Origin: Saprospiraceae bacterium
Lineage (GTDB): Bacteria > Bacteroidota > Bacteroidia > Chitinophagales > Saprospiraceae
Assembly: GCA_020628645.1 (NCBI GenBank)
Contig: JAHDES010000068.1
Span: 1-32,594 of the forward strand
Length of the DNA stretch: 32,594 nucleotides
Reading direction: 5' to 3'
The notes beneath the pieces are model-generated. The model ran no database searches. It worked only from the letters and a program-made list of their open reading frames with translations, and was not told where the DNA came from. The position numbers and the translations under genes are program-made. This document shows positions 16,583-23,836 of this stretch, piece after piece; the first letter of the stretch is position 1; each line of letters begins with the position of its first letter.

Positions 16583-17179
16583 TTATTCGATAAATAATCG
16601 CTGATAATCTTCTGGCGTATCCATATCGCGTAAAATTGCATCTTGTTTAAAGGGGATTTTCATCAAATGCTGTTTATTCGATTGTACAATTGCCTTACAA
16701 CCTTCCATTTCTTGATGGTTTAAAATTTCGTTTTTATAGGTGTGTGAAAAGAGAATCGGATTTCCTTTCTTTTCTTCAAAAAAAGGCGCAAGAATACAGT
16801 GCTTATTTTTTAAATATTGTAATTTAAATGCTTCTATCAAGGTGTTATAAACATTAGTTGGTATTAAGACTTGATCGGCCAAACAAATCATGTATCCTTT
16901 AGATGAATCTAAACTAGCCGCCACTCCTTTTTGAATGGTAGTCGTCATGCCTTTTCGATAATCGGGATTTTCTACGATATGAAGTTTCGGATGGGTAAAA
17001 TTAGTCCATTCTAACTTATTTTCTGGACTCAATACTAAAATGACTTCTTCTACTGTAGAAGCTAATACTTCATCCAATACCTTTTGAAGTATAGTCGTCC
17101 CTTGATATTCCAAAAATAATTTGTTTGCTTTACCCATTCGCTTCGATTCTCCTGCTGCTAATACAATTGCGCTAATCAT
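16583..17179 (-). CDS. MocA/MobA-like nucleotidyltransferase
   Basis: A 198-residue soluble enzyme of the NTP-transferase (GT-A like) fold. It begins MISAIVLAAGESKRMGKANK, the nucleotide-binding signature loop of MobA/MocA proteins. A likely metal-binding Asp is in MICLADQVLIP, and the sequence later has KKGNPILF, matching the GNP motif of MocA-type CTP:molybdopterin cytidylyltransferases, and ends RDMDTPEDYQRL, another family hallmark. I chose ATG at 17179 because the nucleotide loop normally starts within a few residues of the N-terminus; an upstream ATG at 17209 would add ten residues. No molybdenum hydroxylase genes are in the window, so the substrate (molybdopterin or another phospho-compound) is left open. 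Mini-hairpins lie on both sides of the gene. Confidence 0.85.
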   Translation of the reverse strand: MISAIVLAAGESKRMGKANKLFLEYQGTTILQKVLDEVLASTVEEVILVLSPENKLEWTNFTHPKLHIVENPDYRKGMTTTIQKGVAASLDSSKGYMICLADQVLIPTNVYNTLIEAFKLQYLKNKHCILAPFFEEKKGNPILFSHTYKNEILNHQEMEGCKAIVQSNKQHLMKIPFKQDAILRDMDTPEDYQRLFIE

Positions 17180-17238
17180 CTTTTTTACTCTTAAATAAAA
17201 ATTGTACATTTATACAAATCAAAAATAGCTATAGATTA

Positions 17239-17258
17239 ATGAAGTATCCAAACTTCAT
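17239..17258. repeat. Mini-hairpin C (TCCA variant)
   Basis: ATGAAGT (17239-17245), loop ATCCAA, ACTTCAT (17252-17258): a 7-bp stem. It aligns with hairpin A except that the innermost pair has become an A/A mismatch. It lies in the divergent promoter region between the MocA-like and Tat-lipoprotein genes, where a terminator for either gene is not expected. Confidence 0.6.
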
Positions 17259-17274
17259 ATAAATAAAACTGATT

Positions 17275-17296
17275 GGAGAAGTTTCCTAACTTCTCC
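17275..17296. repeat. Mini-hairpin D (TCCT loop)
   Basis: GGAGAAGTT (17275-17283), loop TCCT, AACTTCTCC (17288-17296): a perfect 9-bp stem, the longest of the set. It is in the same divergent region as hairpins C and E. Confidence 0.75.
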
Positions 17297-17308
17297 TAAT
17301 TATATCAA

Positions 17309-17326
17309 GCGAGTTTCCTAACTCGC
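17309..17326. repeat. Mini-hairpin E (TCCT loop)
   Basis: GCGAGTT (17309-17315), loop TCCT, AACTCGC (17320-17326): a perfect 7-bp stem, 12 bp after hairpin D and 56 bp before the ATG at 17383. Confidence 0.75.
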
Positions 17327-17382
17327 AATATACTTTGAAGACTATCATTAGGAATTATAATACATTAATATTAATTTTTTTT

Positions 17383-17952
17383 ATGAATCGAAGAACCATT
17401 TTAAAATATACTGCACTCGCTACAGGTACAGCTTTAGCCGCTCCATTTGTGACGAGTCTTCTTTCTGGCTGTCAAGTGGATAAAGTCGTCGATAATTACA
17501 AACCTTCCTTTTTTGCTGAAGATCATTTTGCATTTATTAAACAAAGCATTGATTTAATTCTTCCTAAGACCGATAGCCCCTCCGCTACCGAAGTAGGCGT
17601 ACATGCTACGATAGATCAAATGGTGGGACAAGCCTACAAACAAGAAGATCGAGTGGATTACCAAAATGGATTAACAGCTTTATATGATTATCTACATCCA
17701 GTCGAAGGAACTTCTTTTTCTGGTTTAAAAGCAAAAGATCAAACGGCTAAATTCATGGCAATTGCAGAGGATGAAACAGAGGAAATGAAATCCATCAAAG
17801 AAGCCTACAATCATCTTCGACAACAAACGATTGGTTATTATTTGTCAACTCAAGAAATCGGAACGAATTTTTTAAATTACCTACCCGTACCTGGTGAATA
17901 CCAAGGCTGTGTTTCGCTCGAAAGTGTAGGTGGAAAAGCATGGGCATTATGA
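17383..17952 (+). CDS. Gluconate 2-dehydrogenase subunit 3-like Tat lipoprotein
   Basis: A 189-residue small subunit that accompanies GMC flavoprotein dehydrogenases. I start it at the ATG at 17383, which gives MNRRTILKYTA at the N-terminus. The twin arginines (R3, R4) and following hydrophobic stretch are a Tat signal, and LLSGC (Cys30) forms a lipobox, so it should be a Tat-exported lipoprotein. An upstream TTG (17335) would bury the Tat motif behind extra residues. The rest is helical, with FIKQSIDLILPKTDSPSATEVGV resembling the subunit 3 family (PF13618). The C-terminal GCVSLESVGGKAWAL is also typical. It is followed by the GMC gene in the same direction, a standard Bacteroidota pair. Subunit 3 is thought to carry or anchor the flavoprotein. 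The sugar or alcohol substrate is unknown. Confidence 0.88.
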   Translation: MNRRTILKYTALATGTALAAPFVTSLLSGCQVDKVVDNYKPSFFAEDHFAFIKQSIDLILPKTDSPSATEVGVHATIDQMVGQAYKQEDRVDYQNGLTALYDYLHPVEGTSFSGLKAKDQTAKFMAIAEDETEEMKSIKEAYNHLRQQTIGYYLSTQEIGTNFLNYLPVPGEYQGCVSLESVGGKAWAL

Positions 17953-18033
17953 AACGACCATGATTTTATTTAATCATAATTTGCCAATAAATGATTTAAA
18001 AAAATTATGGGAGAGTACAGCGGTTACATACGT

Positions 18034-18049
18034 GCAGAAATTTTTCTGC
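18034..18049. repeat. Short perfect inverted repeat before the GMC gene
   Basis: GCAGAAA (18034-18040) and TTTCTGC (18043-18049) surround two T residues; a practical hairpin would be 6 bp with a 4-nt loop. It lies in the gap between the subunit 3 and GMC genes, 33 bp before the ATG at 18082. It could be an attenuator or mRNA processing structure in this two-gene unit. No T-run follows. Confidence 0.35.
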
Positions 18050-18081
18050 GCATTATTTAATTGCATAAAAATTTTAAACGT

Positions 18082-19791
18082 ATGAGATTTAATACAGGAA
18101 AAAATGAACGTACTTACGATGCTATCGTTATCGGTTCTGGAATCAGTGGAGGCTTTGCGGCGATGGAATTATGTAAAAAAGGCTATAAAACCCTTGTTTT
18201 AGAACGAGGTCGCATGGTGCGGCATGGAGAATATCCCACCGCCAATCTCGATCCTTGGGATTTACCTTTAGAAAATCACGTTTCTCAAGAAGAAATTGCA
18301 CAGCATTATTTTAAACAAGATCGCTTGCATTGGTGGGTGAATCAAGATAATAAACATTGGATCAATAAAGACGATGAATATCCGTATGATGAGGTCGAAC
18401 GTTTTGATTGGATAAGAGGGCATCATGTGGGAGGACGTTCACTCATGTGGGGACGCCACTGCTACCGTTGGAGTGATATCGATTTTGAAGCCAATGCCAA
18501 AGAAGGAATTGCGGTAGATTGGCCCATTCGTTATAAAGATATTGAGCCTTGGTACGATTATGTCGAAACTTTTGTCGGTGTAAGTGGACAAAAAGAAGGA
18601 CTCAAGCAAGTCCCCGATGGGAAGTTTCTTCCCCCTTTTCCTTTGAATTGTGTGGAACAACACCTGCGTGAATCAGTAGCCAAAAAGTATCCTTTACGCG
18701 TCGTTACACCAGGTAGAATTGCCAATCTATCTAAATATGATCCTGCTGTTCACAAGGGCAAACGTGGACAATGTCAAACGCGTGATCGCTGCTGGCGTGG
18801 ATGTCCGTATGGCGCTTATTTTAGTTCGCAATCGGCGACACTTCCTGTGGCTGAAGAAACAGGAAATCTAAGCATTCGCCCAGATAGTATTGTAACAGAA
18901 ATTGTTTTTGATCGAAAATTAGGAAAAGCAAGCGGTGTTCGTATAAAAGATACCAAGACAGGAGAAGAATTAGAGTATTTTGCACGAATCATCTTTTGTA
19001 ATGCAAGTACAGTAGGTACAACTGCGATATTGTTAAACAGTCGTTCCGAAGTATTTCCAGATGGTTTAGGTAATAGTAGTGGTGAACTCGGTCATAATAT
19101 GATGGATCATCATTACGGAATGGGAGCTTCTGCTAGTATAGAAGGTTTTGAAGATCAATACTATAAAGGGCGTAAACCAGGTGGGTTTTATATTCCTCGT
19201 TTTAGAAATATTGATAAAGCAACAAGTAGAAAAGACTATGTTCGAGGATTTGGTTATCAAGGAAGTGCTTCTCGTGGGAATAAAATACCTGATAATGTCA
19301 TCGGTGTCGATTTGAAAAAATCCATCTTTCAACCAGGTGGTTATCGAATAGGTATGACTTGTTTTGGCGAATTATTGCCCTATCATGAAAATCGAATGTT
19401 CCTCAATTTCGAAAAGCAAGATAAGTTTGGAATGCCCATTATCACCTTTGATGCAAAACTGAGAGAAAACGAAGAAAAAATGCGAGCAGATGGCGTACAA
19501 TGTGCTGCCGAAATGCTCGAAGCAGCAGGTTGTAAAGACATTCATACTTGGAACGATGCGACTGCTCCAGGGGCTTGTATTCACGAAATGGGTACGGCAC
19601 GAATGGGACGTGACCCTAAAACAAGTGTACTCAATAAATGGAATCAAATGCATGAAGTCTCCAATGTTTTTGTAACAGACGGTTCTTGTATGACGAGTTC
19701 AGCTACACAAAATCCTAGTATTACATACATGGCACTCACAGCCCGTGCAGTCGATTATGCGCATAAACAAGTGAATGCAGGAAAATTGTAA
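18082..19791 (+). CDS. GMC-family FAD oxidoreductase (gluconate dehydrogenase flavoprotein-like)
   Basis: A 569-residue flavoenzyme. The FAD-binding Rossmann motif is at the N-terminus (DAIVIGSGISGG, residues 13-24, then LVLERG). A Cys cluster, CQTRDRCWRGCPYGAY, is like that found in periplasmic gluconate/2-ketogluconate-type GMC enzymes. The C-terminal GMC domain has CIHEMGTARMG with the likely catalytic His, then VFVTDGSCMTSSATQNPSITYMAL with the conserved Asn. I prefer ATG at 18082 over the TTG at 18061. There is no signal peptide or Tat motif of its own. Together with the preceding Tat-lipoprotein subunit this suggests export as a folded complex with that partner (inference). Enzymes of this group oxidise sugar acids, polyols or other alcohols; the substrate is not decidable here. 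A terminator follows at 19800. Confidence 0.9.
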   Translation: MRFNTGKNERTYDAIVIGSGISGGFAAMELCKKGYKTLVLERGRMVRHGEYPTANLDPWDLPLENHVSQEEIAQHYFKQDRLHWWVNQDNKHWINKDDEYPYDEVERFDWIRGHHVGGRSLMWGRHCYRWSDIDFEANAKEGIAVDWPIRYKDIEPWYDYVETFVGVSGQKEGLKQVPDGKFLPPFPLNCVEQHLRESVAKKYPLRVVTPGRIANLSKYDPAVHKGKRGQCQTRDRCWRGCPYGAYFSSQSATLPVAEETGNLSIRPDSIVTEIVFDRKLGKASGVRIKDTKTGEELEYFARIIFCNASTVGTTAILLNSRSEVFPDGLGNSSGELGHNMMDHHYGMGASASIEGFEDQYYKGRKPGGFYIPRFRNIDKATSRKDYVRGFGYQGSASRGNKIPDNVIGVDLKKSIFQPGGYRIGMTCFGELLPYHENRMFLNFEKQDKFGMPIITFDAKLRENEEKMRADGVQCAAEMLEAAGCKDIHTWNDATAPGACIHEMGTARMGRDPKTSVLNKWNQMHEVSNVFVTDGSCMTSSATQNPSITYMALTARAVDYAHKQVNAGKL

Positions 19792-19799
19792 AAATGTAG

Positions 19800-19828
19800 C
19801 ACAAACATTCTTGTTTGTGAAGTTTTTT
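19800..19828 (+). terminator. Intrinsic terminator after the GMC oxidoreductase
   Basis: CACAAAC (19800-19806), loop ATTCTT, GTTTGTG (19813-19819), then AAG and six T residues (19823-19828). It starts 9 bp after the GMC stop codon. This is a clean rho-independent terminator for the 17383-19791 unit. Confidence 0.75.
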
Positions 19829-19873
19829 AAAGCTTTTGATCAATGGAGTTAATTATATAATTAATATTTCTAA

Positions 19874-20305
19874 ATGCAAGAACAATTAGAAAAATATCCC
19901 GTCCATTTGGAAATCATGGTGCAATGGGGGGAAATGGATGCTGCGCAACACGTGAATAATCTCATTTACTTGCGTTGGGCAGAAAGTGGGCGAATTGAAT
20001 ATTTTAATAAAATAGGGATCGACACTAGTTTCAAAGGATCAGAAGCGGGCCCTATTTTAGGATGGCAAGATTGTAAGTATATTTTCCCCATTACCTATCC
20101 TGATACAGCAATTCTTGGTGTACGAACAGCAGAAATACGTGAAGATCGTTTCATTATGGAATGTGCCATCTTTTCTAAAAAACACCAACGTATTGCAGCC
20201 ATTTCTAAACAAAGTATTATTCCTTATAGTTATACTGAATTGAAAAAAATACAAATGCCCAAGGATTGGCTAGAAGGGATTCGAACTTTGGATAAAATAG
20301 TTTAG
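19874..20305 (+). CDS. Acyl-CoA thioesterase, 4HBT/hotdog fold
   Basis: A 143-residue single hotdog-domain protein of the YbgC/FadM type, expected to hydrolyse acyl-CoA thioesters in the cytoplasm. The diagnostic motif is WGEMDAAQHVNNLIYLRWAE (about residues 18-37). D22 is in the position of the catalytic Asp, and HVNNLIYLRW is the family's substrate-helix signature. TYPDTAILGVRT forms the central strand. The length is right for a monodomain member. ATG at 19874 is the first in-frame start. It is downstream of a terminator, so it is probably an independent gene. The acyl chain specificity cannot be read from sequence. Confidence 0.88.
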   Translation: MQEQLEKYPVHLEIMVQWGEMDAAQHVNNLIYLRWAESGRIEYFNKIGIDTSFKGSEAGPILGWQDCKYIFPITYPDTAILGVRTAEIREDRFIMECAIFSKKHQRIAAISKQSIIPYSYTELKKIQMPKDWLEGIRTLDKIV

Positions 20306-20314
20306 CATTTAAAT

Positions 20315-20334
20315 AAATAGTATTGTACTATTTT
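20315..20334 (+). terminator. Probable terminator after the thioesterase gene
   Basis: AAATAGTA (20315-20322), loop TTG, TACTATTT (20326-20333), with the stem running into a short T-run. It starts 10 bp after the thioesterase stop. The stem is AT-rich and the T tract only four long, so it is a weaker candidate than the one at 19800. Confidence 0.5.
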
Positions 20335-20419
20335 CAACTTTCCTTTATTTATTGGCAATGTAATTGAGCGTATTACTGGAATTAATCGTTCGTAAAGTAA
20401 ACGCTTATAATCCATTAGT

Positions 20420-21058
20420 ATGAAGTATTTTATCCAATTAAGTTTTAGTTATCTAGTTTTATTTTGTTTATCTAATTGCTGCATTCGCCACAGTGATTGT
20501 TTTTGTGATCCGCCAGAACCTGATTTGGCAGAACATGCCATAGATTGGGTATCGCTTTATTATGAAAATCCAGTACCTACTTTGGTTTACGAGGATGAAA
20601 TGGGTAATGTAGATACCTTAATCATAGAACAAATAGAAGATACCGAATGGCTAGGCGGGGACGAATGTGGTACGAATGGGGATCGAATGATTGCTTTATT
20701 GCGTTCTACAATGACCAATGAATTACTTTTTAGTACAGCCGCTACACGATATTCAAACATTTATTTCAATAATTTAGAAGACTATTTGGATTATACGGAA
20801 CATATTCCAGTCTCTTTTTTTTGGCGACCCGATGTGATGCTTGATGAAATTGAATTGATAGACTATAACGAATTTAGCACAGTTGCTTTTAATACAGCTT
20901 TCAACTGGCAGGGCGAACAAATTACAGTAGTAGAGGTTAAATGTGAGGCCCAAGAGGAATGTATGTCTTTTAAATTACAGAATTTTGTAGTTTCGCAAGA
21001 ATACGGTTTATTAGAATATACAGATATAAATGGTATTCATTGGAGAAAAATAAACTAA
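20420..21058 (+). CDS. Hypothetical lipoprotein, Cys-rich N-terminus
   Basis: A 212-residue protein with a signal peptide and lipobox CLSNC (Cys20), directly followed by another Cys and then CFCDPPEPD. The mature part is acidic and beta-rich, with alternating strands such as TLVYEDEMGNVDTLIIEQI and TVVEVKCEAQEECMSFKL. I recognise no family. It is presumably outer-membrane anchored. It is 45 bp upstream of the coiled-coil protein gene in the same direction, so the two may share a transcript. Confidence 0.6.
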   Translation: MKYFIQLSFSYLVLFCLSNCCIRHSDCFCDPPEPDLAEHAIDWVSLYYENPVPTLVYEDEMGNVDTLIIEQIEDTEWLGGDECGTNGDRMIALLRSTMTNELLFSTAATRYSNIYFNNLEDYLDYTEHIPVSFFWRPDVMLDEIELIDYNEFSTVAFNTAFNWQGEQITVVEVKCEAQEECMSFKLQNFVVSQEYGLLEYTDINGIHWRKIN

Positions 21059-21103
21059 AATCAACAAAACTAGCGCGATCAGCGGAAAAATAAAATTTTC
21101 ACT

Positions 21104-21646
21104 ATGGCAAATAAAAAAGAAGAAACTGCATCTTTTGTAGTACGATTTACTCAAAAAATCTTTCAATCGGAAGAAGGGGAAGCACAAGTTCAGTGGCGCG
21201 GTAATATCCGTCATGTACAAGGAGGTGATGAACAACGCTTTTCAGAATTTAATAATGCAGTGGAGTTTATTAAAACGAAACTAGCAGATCTGACTCAAAA
21301 AGCGGTAGAAGATAAACCACTCGAAGAGCAAAAAGGCATTTTATCTAAAAGTTTTGACTTATGGCGTAAAATGGCAAAAGATACCCCAAAAATGGTGGTG
21401 GATACCATTAAAGACCCCATGAAACAAATCTCAAATGTACAATCTCAAGTGCAAGATCAAATCTCACAAGTAAAAGATAACATTACCCAAACCTTCGAAG
21501 AAAAGATTGGAAAAAATCTTGAAATTGATGAATGGCGTGGCACAACCAAATCCGATTATAAAAATATGATGGGACTAATGGAAAAAATGGCAGAAGAAAT
21601 TAGCCGTTTGAATGATAAAGTAGATGAATTATCTAAAAAAATATAA
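21104..21646 (+). CDS. Conserved hypothetical coiled-coil protein
   Basis: A 180-residue soluble protein with no signal peptide. The N-terminal part (about 8-60) is a small beta/alpha module, FVVRFTQKIFQ, then AQVQWRGNIRHVQGGDEQRFSEFNNAVEFI, that looks like a conserved domain I cannot name. The middle and C-terminal parts are long amphipathic helices (QISNVQSQVQDQISQVKDN and GLMEKMAEEISRLNDKVDEL), a coiled coil. The overall layout resembles phasin-like or other oligomeric helical proteins, but no diagnostic phasin motif is visible, so no function is claimed. A stem-loop follows the stop. Confidence 0.6.
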   Translation: MANKKEETASFVVRFTQKIFQSEEGEAQVQWRGNIRHVQGGDEQRFSEFNNAVEFIKTKLADLTQKAVEDKPLEEQKGILSKSFDLWRKMAKDTPKMVVDTIKDPMKQISNVQSQVQDQISQVKDNITQTFEEKIGKNLEIDEWRGTTKSDYKNMMGLMEKMAEEISRLNDKVDELSKKI

Positions 21647-21649
21647 GTA

Positions 21650-21668
21650 AAAATCGTCGAACGATTTT
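21650..21668 (+). terminator. Stem-loop after the coiled-coil gene
   Basis: AAAATCGT (21650-21657), loop CGA, ACGATTTT (21661-21668): a perfect 8-bp stem starting 3 bp after the stop codon and ending in four T residues. It could act as a terminator. The same sequence is part of the diverged repeat described at 21653-21677, so it may have a different origin. Confidence 0.5.
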
Positions 21669-21677
21669 AAGTCGTCC
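21653..21677 (+). repeat. Diverged hairpin repeat, copy 1 (before the BTAD gene)
   Basis: ATCGT, four bases, then CGATTTTAAGTCGTCC. The 16-bp block matches copy 2 (22571-22586) at 14 positions and contains the near-palindrome ACGATTTTAAGTCGT (21661-21675), perfect if one G-T wobble is allowed. Confidence 0.45.
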
Positions 21678-21734
21678 GAAGATTAACTCAACTTCTTTTC
21701 AAGTGTAATAAAATAATTCAAGCATTTTTATTTC

Positions 21735-22547
21735 ATGCTATCATTTGCCTCCCAGATTGAACAACTCACTAGTGCTGAGAAAATGGCTGCCATTCGTGTC
21801 CAAACACTCGGTACATTTCAAGTATGGCGCGAAGAGGAACTCATTTCTACCAAAGAATGGGGGCGCGATAAGACCATTCAATTATTCCAATTTTTCGTCA
21901 CCGCTCGACATCGACACGCCTTACACAAAGAAAAAATCATAGATCGAATTTGGGAAGATGTCGAAGGAAAAAGTGCCGATCAAACCTTCAAAGTAGCCCT
22001 TCATGGAGTAAACAAAGCCCTCGAACCCAATCGAAAAAGTCGTACCGAAGCTCGTTTCATCAAAAGACAAGGGATTACGTATCAACTCAATCAAAAAGAA
22101 GTTTGGATTGATGTCAATGCTCTAGAAGATTACATCAAAATTGGAAATTTAGCGCATTTAGATGAACCTAAAATTGCAATCCAAGCCTATCAAAAAGCCC
22201 TTACCTTATATGAAGGAATGTATTTGCCCAATCGCCTTTATGAAGATTGGAGTTCGGAAGAACGAGAACGTATTCAAGTATTGACCCTTGGTGCATTGAT
22301 TACCTTAGGAGAATTGATTGTAGAAGAAAATCCAATGGAAAGTATTCGTCTTTCTCAGCAAGCGCTCCTGATTGACCATTCTTGGGAAGATGCCTATCGT
22401 CTCCAAATGCAAGCCTATCTCCAAAAAGGAAATCGTCCCATGGCAATAAAAACTTACCAACAATGTCAAAAAGTATTAGATGAAGAATTTGGTATAGCTC
22501 CTCTTCCCGAGACCAAGCAATTATTTCGACAAATTCAGCAACGATGA
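21735..22547 (+). CDS. SARP-like transcriptional regulator with BTAD domain
   Basis: A 270-residue soluble protein. About 20-125 is an OmpR-type winged-helix region (IRVQTLGTFQVWREEELI at its start, then KEKIIDRIWED and FKVALHGVNKAL). About 127-268 is a bacterial transcriptional activator domain of helical TPR-like repeats (YQKALTLYEGMYLPN, SLRLQ-like helices, ending FGIAPLPETKQLF, a strong BTAD hallmark). This is the architecture of SARP activators, best known from actinobacteria. Here it has no NB-ARC or TPR extension, so it is a minimal form. ATG at 21735 is used; ATG at 21783 (Met17) is equally plausible and begins just before the DNA-binding domain. Target genes are not evident. Copies of a short repeat flank it. 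Confidence 0.82.
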   Translation: MLSFASQIEQLTSAEKMAAIRVQTLGTFQVWREEELISTKEWGRDKTIQLFQFFVTARHRHALHKEKIIDRIWEDVEGKSADQTFKVALHGVNKALEPNRKSRTEARFIKRQGITYQLNQKEVWIDVNALEDYIKIGNLAHLDEPKIAIQAYQKALTLYEGMYLPNRLYEDWSSEERERIQVLTLGALITLGELIVEENPMESIRLSQQALLIDHSWEDAYRLQMQAYLQKGNRPMAIKTYQQCQKVLDEEFGIAPLPETKQLFRQIQQR

Positions 22548-22560
22548 AAATATAACTTAT

Positions 22561-22586
22561 ATCGTGTGGCCGACTTTAAGTCATCC
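22561..22586 (+). repeat. Diverged hairpin repeat, copy 2 (after the BTAD gene)
   Basis: ATCGT, five bases, then CGACTTTAAGTCATCC. It contains the perfect palindrome GACTTTAAGTC (22572-22582, central T). It is in the same orientation as copy 1 and lies in the 58-bp gap between the convergent BTAD and metallopeptidase-like genes. Confidence 0.45.
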
Positions 22587-22605
22587 CATGAATAAGAGCA
22601 AGATT

Positions 22606-23646
22606 TCACTCAAGAATTCGTTTAATATCCTTTTGCAATTGCTGTCCTGCTTCCGAAAATTCTAAATTTGCTCCATTTTCATTTAGCAATAAAAACATAA
22701 AATTATCTGCCAAAACTTCATCTGGATGGATGATATAATCCGTGTTATCTTTGATTTGACGGAAAAAATCGGTCAATTTTTGTAAAGATAAAGTGCTTGT
22801 ACCATCTGCATTCGTTACTACTTTCCAACGATCGTTTTCTTTTCTTACCTCATACAAATCAAATTTCAAATAATTGAAAAAGGCAGTTTTGTTTTTTCTA
22901 AATTGTGTTTCATTGGAGATGATAATAGGAATGGCTTGTACTTGTTCTTCCTCAACTTGTAGGTCTATTTTATAAGCATAATTCGCACCGTCTGGATTGA
23001 GTAAAGTTCTATCTTTTAAAGCTTTTGGTATAGCCAAATCGCCTGTGTTTCCAAGGGGCGTAAAACCAATCAAAGCATACAATTCATGGCGTTTTTTTGG
23101 ATTATAACGAGAATAAATATGAAAAATTTCGTGCAACATTGTCTCCAATAAACCATCTTCATTAGAAGCCATTAACTCATTTTGGGGTATGATAATACAA
23201 TTTTCACGAGTATAATAAACAGATGAGCCATAATGATTGACATCTGTTTTGATTAATTGAATTTGATCAGGAAATAATGTTGGATTTATACCTACGCAAT
23301 AACGGTATGCTTTTTCAAAGATACCTTTCATCAGTTCTTTTTCTTCTTCTGAAAAAACTAGAACTTCATTTTTTAAATAAGTGGTATAATCAGATAAAAT
23401 ATTAGAACGGTTGCTAGAAGATGGATAGGCTTTTTTCATCTGAATCTGCATATCCAAGGCAGAAATATTTTCAAAAAAAGCATCAGTTGTATCAAAAACA
23501 ATCGCTTTTTTACCTTCTATTTCATCTAAAAATAGAATTTGATGCTGTTTGGAAAGCTTGAATGTATCTGAAATAGACATTGTTTTACAGCTTATGGAAA
23601 ACAGCAAACTGCCTATTACAAATCCTAAAAGTGTAGTGTATTTCAT
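22606..23646 (-). CDS. Putative zinc metallopeptidase-like lipoprotein (HEIFH)
   Basis: A 346-residue lipoprotein with lipobox FSISC (Cys20). The motif LLETMLHEIFHIYSRY gives H172, E173 and H176 as HExxH zinc ligands. KKRHELYALIGF follows, with E188 twelve residues after the second His, a plausible gluzincin-type third ligand. A C-terminal region rich in aromatic and charged residues (DNTDYIIHPDEVLADNFMFLL) may be a fold-capping segment. I do not recognise the exact family and infer peptidase activity from the motif only. It shares the HExxH-lipoprotein layout with the protein at 5292-6341, but the two show no close sequence similarity. It converges with the BTAD gene and is divergent from the sigma factor operon. 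Confidence 0.68.
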   Translation of the reverse strand: MKYTTLLGFVIGSLLFSISCKTMSISDTFKLSKQHQILFLDEIEGKKAIVFDTTDAFFENISALDMQIQMKKAYPSSSNRSNILSDYTTYLKNEVLVFSEEEKELMKGIFEKAYRYCVGINPTLFPDQIQLIKTDVNHYGSSVYYTRENCIIIPQNELMASNEDGLLETMLHEIFHIYSRYNPKKRHELYALIGFTPLGNTGDLAIPKALKDRTLLNPDGANYAYKIDLQVEEEQVQAIPIIISNETQFRKNKTAFFNYLKFDLYEVRKENDRWKVVTNADGTSTLSLQKLTDFFRQIKDNTDYIIHPDEVLADNFMFLLLNENGANLEFSEAGQQLQKDIKRILE

Positions 23647-23836
23647 AGTAGAAGTAATTTTTGGGACTATAAAATCTTCAACAAAATACTTAATTTGACG
23701 AAAATTTATACAAGACAGAGAATAAAATTGATTTTTTTAAAAAAAATATTCTGTGTCATCGTAAAATTTTTCAGCATAGATACAACCATTTATACATCAA
23801 CCAGCCTCTTTACAACAAACACGCAAATTCGTCTAG

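Noticed and set aside
16583-17179. Functional link between the MocA-like gene and the GMC dehydrogenase next to it
   Set aside because: GMC enzymes use FAD, not molybdopterin, and the genes are divergent. Adjacency alone is not enough.
16470-17326. CRISPR array
   Set aside because: The repeated hairpins are unevenly spaced, differ in sequence and lack regular spacers; no cas gene is present.
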